A DNA stretch of 9,439 nt, taken from Bacteroidaceae bacterium (lineage in GTDB: Bacteria > Bacteroidota > Bacteroidia > Bacteroidales > Bacteroidaceae). The DNA is taken from NCBI GenBank assembly GCA_017961965.1, contig JAGCWG010000337.1:1-9439 (forward strand), read 5' to 3'. The notes under the pieces were generated by a model that saw only the letters and a list, made by a program, of their open reading frames with translations, made no database searches and had not been told where the DNA came from. The first letter of the stretch is position 1. Every line of letters begins with the position of its first letter. Below are positions 6,204-9,439 of the stretch, in pieces. Made by a program: the position numbers and the translations under genes.

Positions 6204-6836
6204 CTACAGTTTTTTATAGACATAGAACAGCATATATAAATACATTGCGCAACCAAACACAACGAAGAGACACACAACGAATGCGTTTATCTTTGCTATC
6301 ATATCCACCAAACCTGTCAAGTTCAATATAAACAAAATGCAGTTTGACAATATATGTAAAAACACGACATACACCAAACTATGCGTTTTATCGAATACAG
6401 CACATATAGGTATTGCCAAGAGTACAGTTGGCAGAGACAACATCAATCCACCCTGCACAAAAGAGAAGAGCACTATCCCAACGAGCAATGCTATCCATCT
6501 ATAGCAATAGTCATTCAGGACTCTCATCACAATTCCGAAAATGCACATATCCATACATATTGGCATCACAATACAATAATCCATGTATTGCAATATGGAA
6601 CTAATGGATACACTTCCACCTCCAATCATTGATGCTATTGGAGTGTATAAAAGCAGTAGCATACAACTAACTATTGCTGCCACATGGAAGAAATAATCAA
6701 GCAAAGTGGAATAATAATCAAGCCAAGCAACATGTTTTCTTCTGTTCCATAAGAACAAACATACAACACTTACAAGACTACATGCCAAGGCAATCTTTCC
6801 GACTGTATTTCCAATTATATTTACAACATTTATCAT
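6204..6836 (-). CDS. CPBP-family (CAAX/Rce1-like) membrane protein, catalytic motifs degenerate
   Basis: This protein, very hydrophobic throughout, has 210 residues from the ATG at 6834-6836 and six or seven predicted membrane segments. Its C-terminal half follows the CPBP intramembrane protease pattern. Where active members have EExxFRG, this has MDMCIFG (95-101); where they have FxxxH, it has FSFVQ (124-128) at the usual spacing; the third motif HxxxN is intact as HILSN (161-165), preceded by a KTHSL block like the family's RTGSL. The glutamate pair and one metal-binding His are thus missing, so it is probably not an active protease and may act as a binding or scaffold protein. A longer start at 6884 is open, but its first codons lie inside a GC-rich hairpin, so I prefer 6836. 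It follows glf by 85 bases. The family call is by pattern only. Confidence 0.6.
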   Translation of the reverse strand: MINVVNIIGNTVGKIALACSLVSVVCLFLWNRRKHVAWLDYYSTLLDYFFHVAAIVSCMLLLLYTPIASMIGGGSVSISSILQYMDYCIVMPICMDMCIFGIVMRVLNDYCYRWIALLVGIVLFSFVQGGLMLSLPTVLLAIPICAVFDKTHSLVYVVFLHILSNCILFILNLTGLVDMIAKINAFVVCLFVVFGCAMYLYMLFYVYKKL

Positions 6837-6852
6837 TCTATTCAATAGTTTA

Positions 6853-6882
6853 GGCTGCGGCAAGCCCCATCTTGCCACAGCC
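6853..6882 (-). repeat. GC-rich hairpin between glf and the CPBP-like gene
   Basis: Arms at 6853-6864 and 6871-6882 pair over 12 bases with one G-U wobble and enclose a 6-base loop. It is markedly GC-rich within very AT-rich surroundings. On the minus strand it lies 40 bases after the glf stop and 16 bases before the preferred ATG of the next gene, with no U tract after it. It could be a partial terminator, an mRNA-stabilising processing element or a small palindromic repeat. It overlaps the longer possible N-terminus of the downstream gene. Confidence 0.65.
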
Positions 6883-6921
6883 ATCTATTCCCATCTTACA
6901 GATAGTGAATAGTACAAATAA

Positions 6922-8088
6922 TTATACTTCTGTCCAAGCCTTCAACGCATTCTCAATTGTCGGTGCCATGTCATAATATTTATATTCCGCAAGGCGACCG
7001 CCAAAGAGTACATCATTTTCCTTAGACGCCAAATCCTTATATTTAGCATACAACTCCATATTCCTATCATCGTTAATAGGATAATATGGTTCCATACCCT
7101 TTACATACTCCACGGAATACTCACGGGTTATGACTGTCTTCGGATTGTCATATACTTCTTGTCCGAACTTCTCGAAATGCTTGTGTTCCATCACACGAGT
7201 GTATGGCACATCATTTGAAGTAAAATTCATTATTGCCACACCTTGATAGTTCGGTATGTCAAGCAACTCAGTCTCAAACCTTACAGTTCTATACTCCAGG
7301 TCTCCGAAACAGCAGTCAAAGTAATCGTCTATCTTTCCTGCGTAAACCAACTTATCAGCATACTCACGCCAATTCCACCTATTAGGCATACCATCTATAT
7401 GTCCAAAGAAATTCACGCCAGTATGAACATCTACGCCATCAAGCATTCGCTCTATCAATGTGTTGTATCCCTCAACAGGTATTCCTTGATATGTATCATT
7501 GAAGTAGTTATTGTCGTATGTCAGTCGTACAGGCAAACGTCTTATGATGAACGCAGGCAAATCCGTACATTTGCGTCCCCACTGCTTTTCAGTATATCCC
7601 TTTATCAGTTTTTCAAAGATATCCTTACCAACAAGAGTCAACGCTTGTTCCTCCAGGTTCTGTGGCTCACAAGGAGTCCCAGATTTTTCACATTCCACTT
7701 TTAACCTTTCACTCGCCTCAGTGCATTGCTCATTGATTTTATCAAGAGCTGCCTGCGGAGTTGCCACCCCCCACATCTGATGAAATGTATTCATGTTGAA
7801 AGGAAGATTATAAAGTTCTCCCTTGTAATTAGCAATAGTGTGCAACTGGAAACGATTGAAGTTCACAAACTGATTCACAAACTTCCACACCTTCTCATTC
7901 GATGTGTGGAAAATGTGAGGACCGTACTTATGTACATTAATGTCCTCAACCTTTTCCTGATACACATTACCGCCAATATGATGACGTGAATCAATCACCA
8001 AAACCGACTTACCTGCCTGCCTTGCGCAATATGCAATCGTGGCACCGTAGAGACCTGAGCCTACTATAAGATAATCGTACTTTTTCAT
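6922..8088 (-). CDS. glf: UDP-galactopyranose mutase
   Basis: Glf is a flavoenzyme that interconverts UDP-galactopyranose and UDP-galactofuranose, supplying Galf for capsule, O-antigen-like or other surface glycans; it acts in the cytoplasm. The 388-residue product has the FAD Rossmann motif GSGLYG (10-15), the acidic strand end VIDSRHHIGGN (31-41), GPHIFHT (56-62), KQWGRK (168-173) with the substrate-stacking Trp, RRLPVR (183-188) and the C-terminal FAD/substrate block GGRLAEYKYYDM (363-374). Length is normal and nothing is missing, so it should be active. The ATG at 8086-8088 puts the Rossmann strand right at the N-terminus. It lies 49 bases after the fimbrillin-like gene and upstream of the CPBP-like gene on the same strand. 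No glycosyltransferase gene is visible, so its glycan locus may lie elsewhere. Confidence 0.96.
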   Translation of the reverse strand: MKKYDYLIVGSGLYGATIAYCARQAGKSVLVIDSRHHIGGNVYQEKVEDINVHKYGPHIFHTSNEKVWKFVNQFVNFNRFQLHTIANYKGELYNLPFNMNTFHQMWGVATPQAALDKINEQCTEASERLKVECEKSGTPCEPQNLEEQALTLVGKDIFEKLIKGYTEKQWGRKCTDLPAFIIRRLPVRLTYDNNYFNDTYQGIPVEGYNTLIERMLDGVDVHTGVNFFGHIDGMPNRWNWREYADKLVYAGKIDDYFDCCFGDLEYRTVRFETELLDIPNYQGVAIMNFTSNDVPYTRVMEHKHFEKFGQEVYDNPKTVITREYSVEYVKGMEPYYPINDDRNMELYAKYKDLASKENDVLFGGRLAEYKYYDMAPTIENALKAWTEV

Positions 8089-8137
8089 TAAAATGAGAAA
8101 TCAAATACGTTTTGATACTTTTTGCTGAAGCATTTCA

Positions 8138-9439
8138 TCATCTTGTTCCATCATATACAGCACGGATAAGTGCTGGATAATGACGCTGACAACCATTCCA
8201 TTTTACATCAAAATATCTATGAGGAGCATACTCGTATGATATAATTTCATAGAAATATGGGATGGCACAATCATCTGTACCAGCAAAACCACTTGTCCAA
8301 TAATGTCCAACCTCAAAAACATCACCACTATGAAGATGTCTAAACTCATTCCTATATTGCCCAATATCAGACCTTGGAAAGAATATTTGTTTACCGTTCT
8401 TGGTACTTGTAAGTAAAAAACCTGACACATAAGAACCACAATAATTTTCCACATATTGCTGAGTTGTGTTAGATATTAACTCATCAACATCATCAGGAGT
8501 TGGCATATGCCATCCGTTTCCCAAATGGAAGTAAGCAACATCATCATTTTGTTCCAAGAAATATCGTCTATCAAATATAGTATATTTCCTGACTATTTTG
8601 TTACCTGAAAGAGAAATATTATAGAACGAGTAGTTACTTTCGTCATAAAAATCCTTTTGTACCACTTCGCCCCATGCAAAATAGTTTCCGCACTCCACAG
8701 GTGATTTTGCTCCTATATTTTTTGTTGCCCACTTTATACCAGAAGGCAATTCCAAATCTACATATTCATCATTTGCAATTGACTCTTGAATTTCACTCTC
8801 CGTATGAGTCATTTCTTCCATATTGCTGACTGTCCATAATGTACAAACTCCCTCTTGAACATCTGTACTTGACAAATTTATCTTGTATGAAGTTCCGTCT
8901 GTGGCATCTAACGCACAAATCAAGTTTCCAGTAGTACATTGTAGAAGTGGAAACAGAATATTTAGCTTCGACCCTTGTAATCCTTCACCCTGGTAAACGG
9001 TATAGTAAGATGATTTGGTTATACTTTGGTATTGTCCTGTTGTCAAATCCAAATAACCAGACACAGCTAAAGACGAACCTGTAACGGTACTAATCTTTAT
9101 CTTTTTCCATGTCTTATTTGGAATATCAGACAATTGGATGTTCAACAAACCATATTTTCTTTTAAAATCAAATATTATTCCACTCTTGTATTCTGTTCTT
9201 TCTGCATACATGACATCAAATCCACTAATATCGACACTACCAATATTCATATTTGACACAATTGCCCTTGAACGCATATTCACATACAATCGTTTGGTAG
9301 CAGAAAGACTTGAACTATATGGAGAATAAGCGATGTAAGAAGTACCATTTTTCAATCCCCAATCCCCATTATAAGGACAAAAAACACTTGCTCCACTACC
9401 TGTGCCACTCACGGCAGTACTACTGATTGTAAATGGAAG
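8138..9439 (-). CDS. Fimbrillin-like surface protein with C-terminal Fib_succ_major-type domain (partial, 5' end missing)
   Basis: The frame is open to the window edge: 433 residues are visible and the true start lies beyond 9439. A GTG at 9410-9412 is an ordinary internal Val codon, since codons for LPFTISSTA precede it. The first half is a beta-rich, Ser/Thr-rich region, with RLYVNMRSRAIVSN and LNIQLSDIPNKTWKKIKIS. It resembles the second domain of Mfa1/fimbrillin-like proteins. After a short acidic linker, about the last 210 residues begin YVDLELPSGIKWATKNIGA, then FAWGE, a WHMPTPDD block and YWTSG, ending in IRAVYDG. This matches the Fib_succ_major paralogous type (VDLGLxSGxxWAxxNxGA), common on Bacteroidales surface proteins. 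It is probably exported and outer-membrane-linked, but its signal peptide is out of view. Binding partner unknown; domain calls are by pattern. Confidence 0.65.
   Translation of the reverse strand, partial: LPFTISSTAVSGTGSGASVFCPYNGDWGLKNGTSYIAYSPYSSSLSATKRLYVNMRSRAIVSNMNIGSVDISGFDVMYAERTEYKSGIIFDFKRKYGLLNIQLSDIPNKTWKKIKISTVTGSSLAVSGYLDLTTGQYQSITKSSYYTVYQGEGLQGSKLNILFPLLQCTTGNLICALDATDGTSYKINLSSTDVQEGVCTLWTVSNMEEMTHTESEIQESIANDEYVDLELPSGIKWATKNIGAKSPVECGNYFAWGEVVQKDFYDESNYSFYNISLSGNKIVRKYTIFDRRYFLEQNDDVAYFHLGNGWHMPTPDDVDELISNTTQQYVENYCGSYVSGFLLTSTKNGKQIFFPRSDIGQYRNEFRHLHSGDVFEVGHYWTSGFAGTDDCAIPYFYEIISYEYAPHRYFDVKWNGCQRHYPALIRAVYDGTR

Noticed and set aside
6193..6213. AT-rich stem AAAACT/AGTTTT at the end of the CPBP-like gene as a terminator
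   Set aside because: The stem is six mostly A-T pairs, overlaps the stop codon, and its T run is on the wrong strand for the gene.
9410..9412. GTG as the start codon of the fimbrillin-like gene
   Set aside because: The frame stays open upstream to the window edge with protein-like residues, and no signal peptide follows this GTG, so the gene starts outside the window.
6204..9439. A new defence or toxin system in the right-hand cluster
   Set aside because: None of the three genes carries a nuclease, NTPase, toxin or sensor motif; a surface-structure and glycan explanation fits what is visible.

Overview
The window looks like chromosomal DNA from a Bacteroidales bacterium, most likely Prevotella or a close relative. 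The evidence is a DUF4837 lipoprotein, promoter-like boxes matching the Bacteroidetes TAnnTTTG form, no clear Shine-Dalgarno sites, AT-rich short tandem repeats between genes, and a fimbrillin-like surface protein carrying a Fib_succ_major-type C-terminal domain. This assignment rests on protein recognition and gene style, not on a database search.

Left part (about 1-6020): housekeeping backbone, with higher GC in sampled lines. Four genes lie on the minus strand: a DUF4837 lipoprotein (151-1152), a secreted GH105/GH88-type unsaturated glucuronyl hydrolase (1345-2514), the membrane diadenylate cyclase cdaA (2683-3456) and dihydropteroate synthase folP (3582-4433). folP and cdaA probably form one unit that makes folate and c-di-AMP. 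Divergent from folP, on the plus strand, is murF (4634-5977), the last cytoplasmic peptidoglycan-precursor ligase. The 4434-4633 gap holds back-to-back promoter-like boxes and a C/G-rich inverted repeat in the murF leader. murF ends in a strong symmetric terminator (5982-6020).

Junction (about 6030-6200): a short Gly/Asn-rich C-terminal gene fragment (6034-6165, minus) with stops just upstream. It lies where base composition drops.

Right part (about 6200-9439): AT-richer, accessory-looking surface genes, all on the minus strand and closely spaced. In transcription order they are a fimbrillin-like protein cut by the window edge (8138-9439), the UDP-galactopyranose mutase glf (6922-8088), and a CPBP (CAAX/Rce1-like) membrane protein (6204-6836). 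The CPBP protein keeps the family's spacing but has lost two of its three catalytic motifs. A GC-rich hairpin separates glf from it.

The most unusual items are the apparent pseudo-protease next to glf, the near-leaderless folP promoter arrangement, and two related C-rich palindromic intergenic elements about 3.3 kb apart. I see no CRISPR, tRNA, rRNA, transposase or phage gene, and no clear sign of a wholly new multi-gene system.
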